The position numbers were made by a program, and so were the translations under genes. The notes below the pieces were generated by a model. It did not search any database. It was not told the origin of the DNA and saw only the letters and a program-made list of their open reading frames with translations. Below, piece by piece: positions 25,325-34,137 of a stretch of 49,077 nt of DNA (positions are counted from its first letter, which is position 1; each line of letters starts with the position of its first letter). This stretch comes from Lachnospiraceae bacterium (GTDB taxonomy: Bacteria > Bacillota > Clostridia > Lachnospirales > Lachnospiraceae). The stretch covers positions 1 through 49,077 of the forward strand of contig JAEELW010000074.1 of NCBI GenBank assembly GCA_016282915.1, given 5' to 3'.

Positions 25325-27820
25325 TCAGCTCCCCGTTTCCGCGGAAGGAGTCCCCGCTGCCTGCGCTGCGCCTGCAGCATTCTCCTCTTTCTCCTTCATC
25401 TTCCCGGCCGCTGCAAAAAGCAGTACCAGCAGGGCGGCCGCAAAAAGACTCAGCGCCAGACCGCCGAAGAAGTACGGATACTTAATCTTTATCTCGGTCC
25501 GGCCGGCATCGACATAGCAGAGATGGAAACGCTCCTTAAGCGTGCTCTCCGTCTCAAAACAGTCATGCCAGGACAAGGTGGTATTGACGCCGTTCTCGGG
25601 AGAATCGATCACGATCCTGTCTTTTTCAACGCTCATCGTAAGAGGCACCACACGGCGGGCGGGCAGTTCACTGTCCTCCACCGCAAAGCATTCCCGCAAT
25701 ATCCCCTCCACCGAAGGATCCAGTGTCAATGCGTAATGATAGGACAGGTTCAGTCCCAGGAATATGATATTCTTATTATAGACCGTCCCGTAGAAAGCCA
25801 GCGTCAGGTCATCCTCGGCCACGCTGCCGTACACCTCGGACAGGCCGTTTAAGTAAACCGTTTCCCATTCGCTGAAGCCCTCCGCAAAAAGATCCGTATT
25901 CAGAAGCTCTCCATGGACCGTCATATCGGGATAACCGTTTTTAAAGCGCACCGTGTTGCAGTCCACGCCCAGGAAGCTCTTTCTGCGGATCGAAGGATCC
26001 TCCGGCATGCCGTCCGCCATGATCACCACGCGCACTCCCGCATCCGCAAGCCTGCGCAGCATATCCTCCGCAGCTTCCCGCTCGCTTGCTTCAAAGCCGT
26101 TTAAGTAGACCGTGCGGTATTTCGACAGTTCCTCAAAGCTGTAATGGCTCAGGTCGGGATCCGAGGTCTCTTCCACATCCGGGAAAGTCAGCGAGATGCT
26201 TCCCGCCCCGCTGCCGATGCCGATGGCGTCATAATGGCTTACCAGGCCGAAGCATTCCGGCAGATCCGCATGATAGAGACGCCAGTCCCCGTTCTCCGCG
26301 AGCAGCCCGTAGCCGCTTCTTGCAGCCTGCGCATCCATACTCTGCCAGTTGTCATAGCCTTCCGGTGCGCAGAGGGTGCGGACCAGCACGCTGTCATTTC
26401 CCATTTCCAGTGCCCGGTCAAACAGATAGGCGTAGTGCCCGCGTTCCACCGCACGATTCAGCTGCGCGATATTTGCCGCCGTGGTCGCCGACTGCCAGCC
26501 GGCTCCATAGGTTCCGGCCGTACGCACATCGATGCCGCTTACGATAAAAGGTCCCCCGGCTCCCAGGGTACTCAGATCCATCAGCGCCAGGCGCTGCTTT
26601 GTCACATTCTTTGCACGGTCGAGCAGGGATTCCGTACTCACCTGCGCAAGGCGCTCCTCCGCCGTACTTCCGCTGCCGTTCCCTGCCATGAGCTGCAGCC
26701 CGCAGATACAGTCCAGAAGCAGCAGGAAACAGATCCCGGCCTGCACGGGTTTTTTCAGGCTCTTCCAGCAGAGGCAGCCGTACAGAACAAAACAGATCGA
26801 AATGGACAGAAAGCGCAGCATCCAGAGGTACTGGCTGCCCGGCAGGAGTTTCAGTAAATAAAATGCGGATCTGCCCGTCAGAAGGAAGATCAGCAGTCCC
26901 GAAGCAAACAGGGGGCGGCTGCGACGTCCCGAACAGAGCAGGCCGAAGACTGCCGTCAGAAATACCGCGATACCGAAATAATAATCCAGCACTCCCTCGC
27001 GAAACCACTTCGTCGGATCCAGCGAACGGAATATATTCTGGAAAAACTCCGCCATCACCTCGGAGGAATCCGTATTGGAGATCCCGCCGATCAGGGAAGG
27101 CAGGAGCCAGATCCCCGTGAGCAGAAAGGCCGCCACGATGGTCCCCGTGAGCATGGCAGCACGTTTGAAGCAATGGTTGGCCGATGCATAAAACAGAAGC
27201 AATACCAGCATGGACAGGGCGATCATGCCGGCGTAGCCGGAATGGCAGAGCACGATCAGCACGAAATACAGCGCCGTCCACAGAAGCCGGGACTTCTCTC
27301 CTTCCTTCAGATAGCTTTCCGCCTCATAGACAAAAAGCGGCAGAAAGATCATGGAAAGCGAGCGCGGCAGATTTCCTTCGGCAAAGAGCGCATAGAGATT
27401 GTTGGGGATAAAGAACCAGAGCAGACCGAAAAACGCCCCGATAAAGGGTCTTTTCAGCCGCAGTCCCACATAAGCAAAGGCCAGGCCTCCGAAAAAGACG
27501 ATCACCCCCACAAAGATCAGATAGCCCTGCAGGGGATCCCCGCCCCCCAGAAACTGGCAGAAGGCCAGCACGTAGACCGGCAGCGGTGCCCAGTAACGGA
27601 GCATCTCCACACCGTTGTACCACATGGGATCATAGAGCGGATACCACTCTCCCTCGCGGATCGCACGGTAGAGCACATCGCCCTTATAGATATGGCAGAA
27701 AGTATCCGAGCCCGAGGGATAGATACCGTTCTGCGCCACCACCTGCGTACAGAGAAAAGCTGCCAGGGCATAGACCAGGCCGCAGACAAGTATGAAGATG
27801 AGGCTGCGCTTTCTGCTCAA
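25325..27820 (-). CDS. Large multi-TM membrane protein, PTPS-related family, exosortase locus
   Basis: An 831-residue membrane protein. About ten transmembrane segments fill residues 8-390, a large extracytoplasmic domain spans about 395-775, and a last TM segment (about 778-800) precedes a charged Ala-rich tail. The N-terminus (SDTFCHIYKGDVLYRAIREGEWYP) resembles the membrane family named 6-pyruvoyl-tetrahydropterin-synthase-related because it accompanies PTPS-like proteins; its polytopic GT-C-like plan suggests a lipid-linked sugar transferase or flippase, which is inference. The TTG start overlaps the stop of the PTPS-like gene by 4 nt (TTGA). It is the last gene of the operon. Confidence 0.7.
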   Translation of the reverse strand: MSRKRSLIFILVCGLVYALAAFLCTQVVAQNGIYPSGSDTFCHIYKGDVLYRAIREGEWYPLYDPMWYNGVEMLRYWAPLPVYVLAFCQFLGGGDPLQGYLIFVGVIVFFGGLAFAYVGLRLKRPFIGAFFGLLWFFIPNNLYALFAEGNLPRSLSMIFLPLFVYEAESYLKEGEKSRLLWTALYFVLIVLCHSGYAGMIALSMLVLLLFYASANHCFKRAAMLTGTIVAAFLLTGIWLLPSLIGGISNTDSSEVMAEFFQNIFRSLDPTKWFREGVLDYYFGIAVFLTAVFGLLCSGRRSRPLFASGLLIFLLTGRSAFYLLKLLPGSQYLWMLRFLSISICFVLYGCLCWKSLKKPVQAGICFLLLLDCICGLQLMAGNGSGSTAEERLAQVSTESLLDRAKNVTKQRLALMDLSTLGAGGPFIVSGIDVRTAGTYGAGWQSATTAANIAQLNRAVERGHYAYLFDRALEMGNDSVLVRTLCAPEGYDNWQSMDAQAARSGYGLLAENGDWRLYHADLPECFGLVSHYDAIGIGSGAGSISLTFPDVEETSDPDLSHYSFEELSKYRTVYLNGFEASEREAAEDMLRRLADAGVRVVIMADGMPEDPSIRRKSFLGVDCNTVRFKNGYPDMTVHGELLNTDLFAEGFSEWETVYLNGLSEVYGSVAEDDLTLAFYGTVYNKNIIFLGLNLSYHYALTLDPSVEGILRECFAVEDSELPARRVVPLTMSVEKDRIVIDSPENGVNTTLSWHDCFETESTLKERFHLCYVDAGRTEIKIKYPYFFGGLALSLFAAALLVLLFAAAGKMKEKEENAAGAAQAAGTPSAETGS

Positions 27821-28305
27821 CTTCCTTCCTCCTCCGTGGCATCCAGCATGTCGTCCAGCACGGTGTCAATCACCTCATCCCTCACCTGCTCGGTATAGGC
27901 TTTCATCTCATAATCGTCAAAAGTCCGGTTCATATTGATGATATAACTGCGGGTAGGCGTTTCGCTGCCCTCGATGGAAAGCAGCCTTCCCCCCACTTCC
28001 TTTACGATCTCACGGATATTGTTTCCGAAATATTCCACCATATTCTCCAGAGACGGCACGATACCGTTGAAAGGATCGATACCGTTCAGCACCTGGTTCT
28101 GGTAAGGTGCAAGCAGCTTTTCGACCCTCTGTTCAAAATAATTGAACTGCACGAAGCTCTCCCTTCCCACCAGGATATTGATCGTGAATTCCCAGGTGTG
28201 AGGATGGGTCTCGCCCCGCCGGTCACCGATGATCATATAATGGTTTCCGTTCAGGTAAAACTTCAGACGGTATTCCCGAAACAGGCGTCCTTCCGGCTTT
28301 TCCAT
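27817..28305 (-). CDS. 6-pyruvoyl-tetrahydropterin synthase-like protein, exosortase locus
   Basis: A 162-residue protein with the fold signature of PTPS/QueD: three zinc-ligand His (His22 in GNHY, His34 and His36 in HPHTWEF), a NYFEQRVEKLLAPYQN segment and the ending SEGSETPTRSYII-like strand. The catalytic Cys found between the first His and the HxH pair in QueD is absent, so a standard pterin or queuosine reaction is unlikely. PTPS-related proteins are a known companion of XrtG exosortases in Firmicutes. A second, divergent PTPS-like gene opens the same operon. The start lies 1 nt after the upstream stop. Confidence 0.78.
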   Translation of the reverse strand: MEKPEGRLFREYRLKFYLNGNHYMIIGDRRGETHPHTWEFTINILVGRESFVQFNYFEQRVEKLLAPYQNQVLNGIDPFNGIVPSLENMVEYFGNNIREIVKEVGGRLLSIEGSETPTRSYIINMNRTFDDYEMKAYTEQVRDEVIDTVLDDMLDATEEEGS

Positions 28306-28306
28306 A

Positions 28307-29395
28307 TCACATTCCTTTCGTTCTGCTGAGCAGGCCTTCCGAAAATTCCAGAAGATCTCCGCTGCCGCTCCACTGTTCCACGGCCAGGATCTGCGTCTGT
28401 ATGCTCATCAGGAAATTCAGTGAGAACATCGCATTGTCATGGTCACAGCGCACAAATACAAGCAATAGCTTTCCTGCCACATCCGCCCCGTCCAGCAGCT
28501 CTGCATTTCCTTCCAGCTGGAAACGCAGCACGCCGCGGTCCAGAAGGATCTGGGACTGATCCAGGAAGCTGCGCTCCCTGGCGCATTTGACCACTGCCAG
28601 CGTTACCGGCTGTATCCCCTTTGCCTGGATACGGCGCAGGAAATCCCGTATCATGCTTTCCTGGAAAAGGGTACGCTTCGTATCGTAAGTCGTACGCACC
28701 ATGAGCTTTTTGTTCAGATTGCTCACGTTCTGCGTCAGCTCCGTAATGGTCGCTTCCTTTTCCTGAAGCCGCTGGTAATAGATCCCCATGCGTCTCGAAA
28801 ACCACATGGTTCCCACCACCATGATAAAGACCGCGATCAGGAAGCTGATACCCACGTTGACCTTGCCCTGCAGGAAATCGTTATTGTCCAGGACCACCTC
28901 GCGGTTGGTCAGAAGGCAGAGGCGGTATTCCGATTCGTTATAAAGAAAGATCACGCCGCTGGCCACATAGGTCTTTTCCTGGATCTGTATGATCGAATGG
29001 GTCACGCGGTTCCGCTGAAGCCCGTCCAGAAAGGCGCGCGCGCTGTCGGAAACATAATAGGTCGCCGTCGTAAAACCGCGGTATTTACTGGTCTCCAGCA
29101 CATCCTTTACAAAGAGCATGGCCTCGTCACGGGAAAAGGTCCAGTATTTGTTTGCGGAAGCATCCAGGGAACTCAGGATCCCGCTGATGATATCCTCGTC
29201 GTCACGGTTCTCCTTCAGGTTGATCTGGTCCAGCACGAGCTGCACATAGGCATCCTGCTGTTCCGCCGCCACCTGCAGCACGCCGTCTTCAAAACGGCCG
29301 ATAAAGATCCAGCCCACGATACCCACGGCCAGGCCCAGAAGCAGCGCGATCCCGGCCGCAAGGGCAAAAAAGCGTTTTGCCGTCTTCTCTCTCAT
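28307..29395 (-). CDS. Two-TM membrane protein, putative sensor in the exosortase operon
   Basis: A 362-residue protein with a TM segment at about 9-32, an extracytoplasmic domain (33-180), a second TM segment (about 182-202), a short coiled coil (205-240) and a cytoplasmic domain of about 120 residues. This plan is that of a Cache-type sensor. The C-terminal domain vaguely follows a GGDEF fold but lacks the GGDEF motif and the metal-binding Asp, so if related it is degenerate. It directly abuts the glycosyltransferase stop (TAAATG). I infer control of the polymer machinery by an outside signal; this is uncertain. Confidence 0.6.
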   Translation of the reverse strand: MREKTAKRFFALAAGIALLLGLAVGIVGWIFIGRFEDGVLQVAAEQQDAYVQLVLDQINLKENRDDEDIISGILSSLDASANKYWTFSRDEAMLFVKDVLETSKYRGFTTATYYVSDSARAFLDGLQRNRVTHSIIQIQEKTYVASGVIFLYNESEYRLCLLTNREVVLDNNDFLQGKVNVGISFLIAVFIMVVGTMWFSRRMGIYYQRLQEKEATITELTQNVSNLNKKLMVRTTYDTKRTLFQESMIRDFLRRIQAKGIQPVTLAVVKCARERSFLDQSQILLDRGVLRFQLEGNAELLDGADVAGKLLLVFVRCDHDNAMFSLNFLMSIQTQILAVEQWSGSGDLLEFSEGLLSRTKGM

Positions 29396-30778
29396 TTACA
29401 CATCTCCGATCTCTTCATTATTGACCAGTTCCCTGAGCTTTTGGATCCAGCGGACGGGCTTACGGAAATCCTCCCTGAGCACTTCCTTAAACGCATTCTT
29501 TTCATCCGTCAGGTTCCGGGTCTTCCAGGCGCTGTCGGTACCGATACTGTTGATGATCCCGGCTACGCGGATAAAAAATACCATCAGGTTAAAAAACGGG
29601 AGCAGGGCCACGACCCAGAAATTCTTCCGGTAGTATTTTCCCAGATCCTCAAATTCCTTCAGAAAGATACTTACGCTGAAGAAATACAGATAGCCCACAA
29701 GGATATAGATCAGGAAGATCGCCAGCGTGGAAAAGATGATCATCCCCGCGGAATAATTCAGAAAGAGCAGGCAGAACATGGCCAGATACCAGATCAGGCG
29801 CGGGAAGGCAAAGGTATGATCATAGAGCAGCGTGTGAACGTTCACATCCATGAAATTCTTCCCGAAATTATTGTTTTTGTCCAGAAACTGCTTTGCCACT
29901 TCCAGGCTGCCGCGCTGCCAGCGCTGCCGCTGGGTATAGAGCTTGTTGAAGCCTTCGATGGGATCCACCAGGAAGAGCGCGTTTTCGCAGATCTCCACCT
30001 TCTCCTTCTGGAGATAGCGCATCTGGAAGGTGATATGGGTATCCTCGCAGATCGTATTGGTATTGTACATGCGGGATTTGAGTATCGCCGATTTCCGGAA
30101 TGCGGAAAAGGCCCCCGAAAGCGTATAAAGCGAATTGGTCTCGGAGGCATAGCTGCGCCCGGCCAGAAATGCCTGTCCGTATTCCATGAACTCCAGTTTC
30201 CGTAAGAGCCGCTGTATGCCTCTCGGGTATTCCTCGATCATGGAAGGCGTCGTCAGGATGGCGCCGGTCATGACGTTCAGTTTGGGATGGGCCTCGAATT
30301 TATCCACCAGATTGGTCAGGGCATGCTTCTCCAGCACACCGTCGCTGTCCAGATTGATGATGTATTTCCCTTCACTGTTGTAAAGCGCCAGATTCAGCGC
30401 CCGTGATTTGCCCTGCTCCGCCTCCAGCCATTGCATATGCAGCTCCGGATAGCGCTTCTGCGCTTCGGAAAACACAAAGAAGCTGTCATCCTGCCCGTGA
30501 TTGTTGACCAGAAAGATACGGATCCGTTCATTGGGATAGGTACTTTCGTCTACGGAACGGATACAGTTCAGCAGGGTATCCTCGGAATTATATACGGGAA
30601 TGATGATGGAAAGCTCCGGATACAGCGCCGGTTTCTTATACTCCTTCCGCATCTTCATGCGCCGGGAAAGCAGCAGGAAAAAGCCGCCGAAAGAGGGTAT
30701 GATCTCCATCAGGACCGGTATGATGATCCACGCGCCCCAGAAGATGAATGATTGAAAAAAGCGGTCAATGACTGTCAT
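29396..30778 (-). CDS. Processive family 2 glycosyltransferase, exosortase G-associated type
   Basis: A 460-residue membrane glycosyltransferase. TM segments near the N-terminus (about 10-38) precede a GT2 catalytic domain: PELSIIIPVYNSEDTL, DSD at 144-146, ED at 245-246 and QRQRW at 283-287, the D, DxD, ED, QxxRW set of cellulose- or hyaluronan-synthase-like enzymes. Several TM segments (about 315-405) form the translocation part. The start lies inside the end of the exosortase gene (14-nt overlap). It probably builds a surface polysaccharide or glycolipid; the sugar is unknown. Confidence 0.88.
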   Translation of the reverse strand: MTVIDRFFQSFIFWGAWIIIPVLMEIIPSFGGFFLLLSRRMKMRKEYKKPALYPELSIIIPVYNSEDTLLNCIRSVDESTYPNERIRIFLVNNHGQDDSFFVFSEAQKRYPELHMQWLEAEQGKSRALNLALYNSEGKYIINLDSDGVLEKHALTNLVDKFEAHPKLNVMTGAILTTPSMIEEYPRGIQRLLRKLEFMEYGQAFLAGRSYASETNSLYTLSGAFSAFRKSAILKSRMYNTNTICEDTHITFQMRYLQKEKVEICENALFLVDPIEGFNKLYTQRQRWQRGSLEVAKQFLDKNNNFGKNFMDVNVHTLLYDHTFAFPRLIWYLAMFCLLFLNYSAGMIIFSTLAIFLIYILVGYLYFFSVSIFLKEFEDLGKYYRKNFWVVALLPFFNLMVFFIRVAGIINSIGTDSAWKTRNLTDEKNAFKEVLREDFRKPVRWIQKLRELVNNEEIGDV

Positions 30779-31358
30779 AGCTGAATGTCCCCACGCGCAT
30801 CTTTACAACCTGCGGCTTCGTAAATACGTAAAAATACAAAAGTACCGATAAAACATAGAAAAAGATCCTGCCGATATAGGTGTGTGCGATGTTATAGCAC
30901 GAGTTGCCGCCGAAATGGATGATCTCGCAGATCAGGATGATGCGCAGCGCATTGGCCAGGATGATATAAAAGATCCCCAGAAGGCCGATCAGAATTTTTT
31001 CCTGTCTCGTATAGACCTCGAAAAAAGCAAGCAGAGCCAGAAAGGCCATGATCTCCAGGATCCCCGAACACTCAAAATCGATCTGCATGGTCATGGCTCC
31101 CGCAGAAGTGGGGATAAAGATCGTAGCAAAACGGAAATAGGGAGTAAAGGTTCCCGTCGCATCCCCGAAAAAGCCCGCCACGGCCGCCACGCCCTGGGCA
31201 AGCGGCATCGTGACATAAGGACGCACAAAGAACATCATCAGGAGAAATAAGCCGGCGCTCCCCCACAGGAAGCGCCAGAAAGAGATCTTTGCCTTCGTCA
31301 GAGCATGCAGAACATAGAGCCAGACCGCGGCTCCGAGGAGCCCGAGGATCAGTTTCAT
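30765..31358 (-). CDS. xrtG: Exosortase family protein, XrtG-like
   Basis: A 197-residue integral membrane protein with about six TM segments. The exosortase/archaeosortase active-site trio is visible: Cys97 (DFECSGILE), Arg139 (ANALRIILI) and His159 (NIAHTYIGR). Such enzymes are transpeptidase-like and act on C-terminal TM sorting signals. The gene overlaps the stop of the gene for the likely substrate by 4 nt (ATGA), which has a matching C-terminal tripartite signal. The length, Gram-positive context, associated GT2 and PTPS-like genes all fit XrtG. Confidence 0.88.
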   Translation of the reverse strand: MKLILGLLGAAVWLYVLHALTKAKISFWRFLWGSAGLFLLMMFFVRPYVTMPLAQGVAAVAGFFGDATGTFTPYFRFATIFIPTSAGAMTMQIDFECSGILEIMAFLALLAFFEVYTRQEKILIGLLGIFYIILANALRIILICEIIHFGGNSCYNIAHTYIGRIFFYVLSVLLYFYVFTKPQVVKMRVGTFSYDSH

Positions 31359-32872
31359 ACTTCTTCTCCCCGTTTTCTGCGCCGCAGGACTGCCATAGCC
31401 GCAACGGACGCGCAGATCGCGATCCCGGCCACAGCCCCGCTGGAGGCGCCCGCCGTCTCGATCCAGCGGTCACCGATCTGTTCGTATTTGACTTCGATGG
31501 TCTTGATATCCGTCACATCCACGCCGAGACGTTCGGCCAGCAGCGGCAGATCGCACCACCATTCGCACTCGTCACTGGTCTCCCTGACCGAGATATGGAC
31601 ACGGCCGTAATAACCGTCACGGTCCACCCCCTGCTCCTGGAGCTCCTTCAGATTTTTTGCATTTCCCCAGCCATGTACGTCGGTGAGGATGAATTCGTAA
31701 TCGCCGACCGGAAGATTTTCCAGCTGCGGATGCCAGTCGATATTCCCTTCCGCATCCAGAGCCGCATAGCGGAATTCGAAATAGTTTTTCGGGCTTCCGC
31801 CTTTGTTGATCCGGAGCACGACGCCCTCGAGCATCTCGTTCCCGCCTTCCAGCTGGTGACGGTCCATGATCGTGATGCAGTGTCCGTAAAGCACATCGCC
31901 CTGGGTATAGAGCGCGCCTTCGCCGTCCACCACTTTTTCTTCGGTACCGTCGGTCGCATAATGGATCAGTACGTGGGGATAATCGGTCCAGTCTCCGTAA
32001 AGACCGTCATAGACGATGCCGTTGAAGTCACCGCCCTTTTTCCCACTGTATCTTACGTCGGTGATGCCTTCCACGAAACGGTCGCCCTGGTAAAAGCCGA
32101 AGGAATAGCTGCCGATATTTTCCGGAAGATGATCCACCGGAACGGCGATCTCCCACTCACCGTATGCATCGCCCCATTCAAAGCTGTATGCGGCGCTGGC
32201 GCCATCCACGCCAAGGATCTGCGCCGGATTGTTCTTCAGCTGAAAGATCGTCGTATAACCCAGATCGGATACAAAACTGAATTTACCGTCGGTATGCGGG
32301 CCGGCCCAGGCTGCGCAGCAGTTGCCGTCATCCCTTATGTAAAGATAGACATAATTCTCATCCTGTACCGCAGCGGCAAGCTGGAGGGTACCCGTCGCGT
32401 TATATTTCGGAACGGCGTCCCAGTCCGAAAGATCGCCGTCGATGGTGATCCCCGTATAAACCGCCTGTCCCGCAGGCTTTCCCTTCTCTTCGCCACCGGA
32501 CGCTTCCTCTTCTTCCGAAGCGGCCGCAGCTTCGGCGCTCTCTTCGATCCCGTTTTCCGAAACCGCTTCTTCGGCGCTGTTTTCCGAAACCTGACCGGCT
32601 TCGTTCTCCGAAACCGCATCTTCCGTCCCGTTTTCCGAAGCTTCTTCCTCCGTGCCGTTCTCCGAAACCGATCCTTCCGCACCGTCTTCCGGAAGTTCCC
32701 CGGCTTCGTTTTCCGAAAGGGTTTCCTCTTCCGTATCCTCCGCCGGCGTACCGGCCTCATTCCCGGAGGGCGTATCTTCCGCAAGGCTGTAAAAAGGGAT
32801 CGACGCGCAGCCCAAAAAAGCTGCCGTTCCGATCCCCGTTATGATCCTTTTTATTACATCTTTTCTTTTCAT
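31355..32872 (-). CDS. Secreted Firmicu-CTERM protein with CBM9-like domain, likely exosortase substrate
   Basis: A 505-residue exported protein. A signal peptide (about 1-31) is followed by an acidic repeat region (52-112, six SEN units), a CBM9/DOMON-like beta domain from about 138 (GITIDGDLSDW) and a second beta region. The C-terminus (about 467-505) is a tripartite sorting signal: WIETAGASSG, a small-residue TM stretch and the basic RRRKRGEEV. This matches the Firmicu-CTERM idea, the expected XrtG target. The start chosen is the ATG after GGGAAG; a TTG seven codons upstream is in frame but would disrupt the signal peptide layout. Confidence 0.83.
   Translation of the reverse strand: MKRKDVIKRIITGIGTAAFLGCASIPFYSLAEDTPSGNEAGTPAEDTEEETLSENEAGELPEDGAEGSVSENGTEEEASENGTEDAVSENEAGQVSENSAEEAVSENGIEESAEAAAASEEEEASGGEEKGKPAGQAVYTGITIDGDLSDWDAVPKYNATGTLQLAAAVQDENYVYLYIRDDGNCCAAWAGPHTDGKFSFVSDLGYTTIFQLKNNPAQILGVDGASAAYSFEWGDAYGEWEIAVPVDHLPENIGSYSFGFYQGDRFVEGITDVRYSGKKGGDFNGIVYDGLYGDWTDYPHVLIHYATDGTEEKVVDGEGALYTQGDVLYGHCITIMDRHQLEGGNEMLEGVVLRINKGGSPKNYFEFRYAALDAEGNIDWHPQLENLPVGDYEFILTDVHGWGNAKNLKELQEQGVDRDGYYGRVHISVRETSDECEWWCDLPLLAERLGVDVTDIKTIEVKYEQIGDRWIETAGASSGAVAGIAICASVAAMAVLRRRKRGEEV
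32537..32719 (-). repeat. Acidic SEN coding repeat in the exosortase substrate
   Basis: Six copies of a [AV]-S-E-N-[GES] unit, 8-17 residues apart, give a strongly acidic, probably disordered stalk. At the DNA level TTTTCCGAA recurs in each unit on the plus strand. Length variation between strains is likely. Confidence 0.75.
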
Positions 32873-32908
32873 TTTTCTTCCCGTCAATCCCAAAGCTGTC
32901 CGAACTGT

Positions 32909-33292
32909 TCAGATGTAGGTGGAGATCACATACTGCTGCAGGGGATTCTCCCCGATCTCCAGGCGTTTCAGAACGAGTCCCCGGTCCTCCATGGTCACGC
33001 TCAGCATCGCGAAGAATACTTCTCCGATATTTTCGATCGTGGCGTTTCCGTGAAACTCCGGCATGTCGTTCAGATACTGACCTTCGAAGCGTCCCAGCGC
33101 ATCCTTTGCATAGCCCTCGCTCTTGGAAAAGCTTTCGTTCTCCAGGCCCTGTCCGCTGATGAAGATCGTGATCTCCAGCGTGTGGGAATGCATATGTTCC
33201 CGCACATTATCACCGCTGTGGGTCATGGGAAGCAGATAATGAAAACAGTATACCGCTTCTGTTCCGTTTTCCTCCCTGCTCATCCCGGCCAT
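32909..33292 (-). CDS. Second 6-pyruvoyl-tetrahydropterin synthase-like protein
   Basis: A 127-residue protein related to the 162-residue PTPS-like protein of the same operon but very divergent. It keeps the HxH pair in HSHTLEITI (His35, His37) and a His-Tyr earlier (His18), the likely zinc ligands, and a FSKSEGYAKDALGRFEGQYLND segment equivalent to the PTPS helix. No catalytic Cys is present between the ligands. It is the first gene after the operon promoter, with a weak GAGAG ribosome binding site. Role unknown; perhaps a subunit partner of the other copy. Confidence 0.68.
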   Translation of the reverse strand: MAGMSREENGTEAVYCFHYLLPMTHSGDNVREHMHSHTLEITIFISGQGLENESFSKSEGYAKDALGRFEGQYLNDMPEFHGNATIENIGEVFFAMLSVTMEDRGLVLKRLEIGENPLQQYVISTYI

Positions 33293-33372
33293 ACCACTCT
33301 CTGCTGTGCGTCGTCACAGTCACTGCTGTATTAATCGACATTTTTCACAAAAATCTTAATGATATGTGCTGC

Positions 33373-33401
33373 ATTATAACACACAAAAAAAAGCAGTACA
33401 A
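33373..33401 (-). promoter_or_regulatory. Promoter of the exosortase operon
   Basis: TTGTAC (33396-33401) and a perfect TATAAT (33373-33378) on the minus strand, 17 nt apart. The leader is about 75 nt. The -35 and spacer overlap the terminator of the upstream flotillin operon. Confidence 0.6.
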
Positions 33402-33436
33402 GGCAAAATGCTTACTATTCATGCCTCTTTCTGCTT
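33385..33436 (-). terminator. Terminator of the flotillin-yczE operon
   Basis: On the minus strand AAGCAG (33431-33436) pairs with CTGCTT (33391-33396) and, inside, AGGCA (33422-33426) with TGCCT (33401-33405), followed by an eight-residue U-tract. It overlaps the -35 of the exosortase operon, a compact terminator-promoter junction. Confidence 0.65.
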
Positions 33437-33458
33437 GATTCGTAAAAAACATCGCTGA

Positions 33459-34133
33459 TTATGGTTTTTTTGCCCCGTCATCCTCTTTCTTTCCCTTTTT
33501 CATGAGCCTTCCCACCAGCGTGATGGCAGGTCCCAGAAGCACTACCATGAACAGATGTCCGATGTTCGGCATGCTGCCGCAGAGCATCCCCACCACCACG
33601 GCTGCACCGTCATAAACGATACGCAGCAGGAAAAAGGGAATGAACTTCAGCGGTCCGTGAAGAAGCTGCGGACAGGCATCATAGGGGGAAAGCCCCACAT
33701 CCGCATTCACATAGACAGCCGCCGCGATCACAAAACCGAGCACGGCCAGTGCAAAGATCACGCCCCTTCCGGGCAGCTCCTTAAACCAGCTCTCCGGTAT
33801 CGTTTTGGACCAGATATAGCGGCACAGATCCGCGATATAACCGATGCAGATCATATTCAGGATCGTCCCGGGTCCGATATACTTTCTCCCCCAGATCAGC
33901 ACCGGGATGAAGAGAGCCGCGTTAAAGATCATCTCCCAGGTACCGAAGCTGATGCCCAGCCGTTCCGCCAGTATCACATTCATAAAAGTAAAGGGATCGG
34001 TCCCCAGATCCACCTCGATCAGTAAAGACACGAAAAAACCCATAAAGAAAATGCCGGTCGCCATGACCAGGCATTTTCTTATGGGATAGCGTTTCAAAAA
34101 CGCATTTACTGCTTTAGTGACATTCTGCGGCAA
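33459..34133 (-). CDS. YczE/YyaS/YitT-family integral membrane protein
   Basis: A 224-residue protein with about five TM segments. The N-terminal half has the family pattern of a VDLGTDPFTFMNVILAE loop followed by SFGTWEMI, and the second half repeats it (ADVGLSPYDACPQLL), as expected for an internal duplication. The biochemical function of the family is not settled. It starts 4 nt after the flotillin stop, so the two are co-transcribed and may act together in the membrane. A terminator follows. Confidence 0.8.
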   Translation of the reverse strand: MPQNVTKAVNAFLKRYPIRKCLVMATGIFFMGFFVSLLIEVDLGTDPFTFMNVILAERLGISFGTWEMIFNAALFIPVLIWGRKYIGPGTILNMICIGYIADLCRYIWSKTIPESWFKELPGRGVIFALAVLGFVIAAAVYVNADVGLSPYDACPQLLHGPLKFIPFFLLRIVYDGAAVVVGMLCGSMPNIGHLFMVVLLGPAITLVGRLMKKGKKEDDGAKKP

Positions 34134-34137
34134 GTTC

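Noticed and set aside
31289-33334. 681-codon open frame on the plus strand
   Set aside because: It is antisense to the Firmicu-CTERM and PTPS-like genes, has no ribosome binding site and no recognisable domain; its length reflects the repeated low-complexity codons of the real gene.
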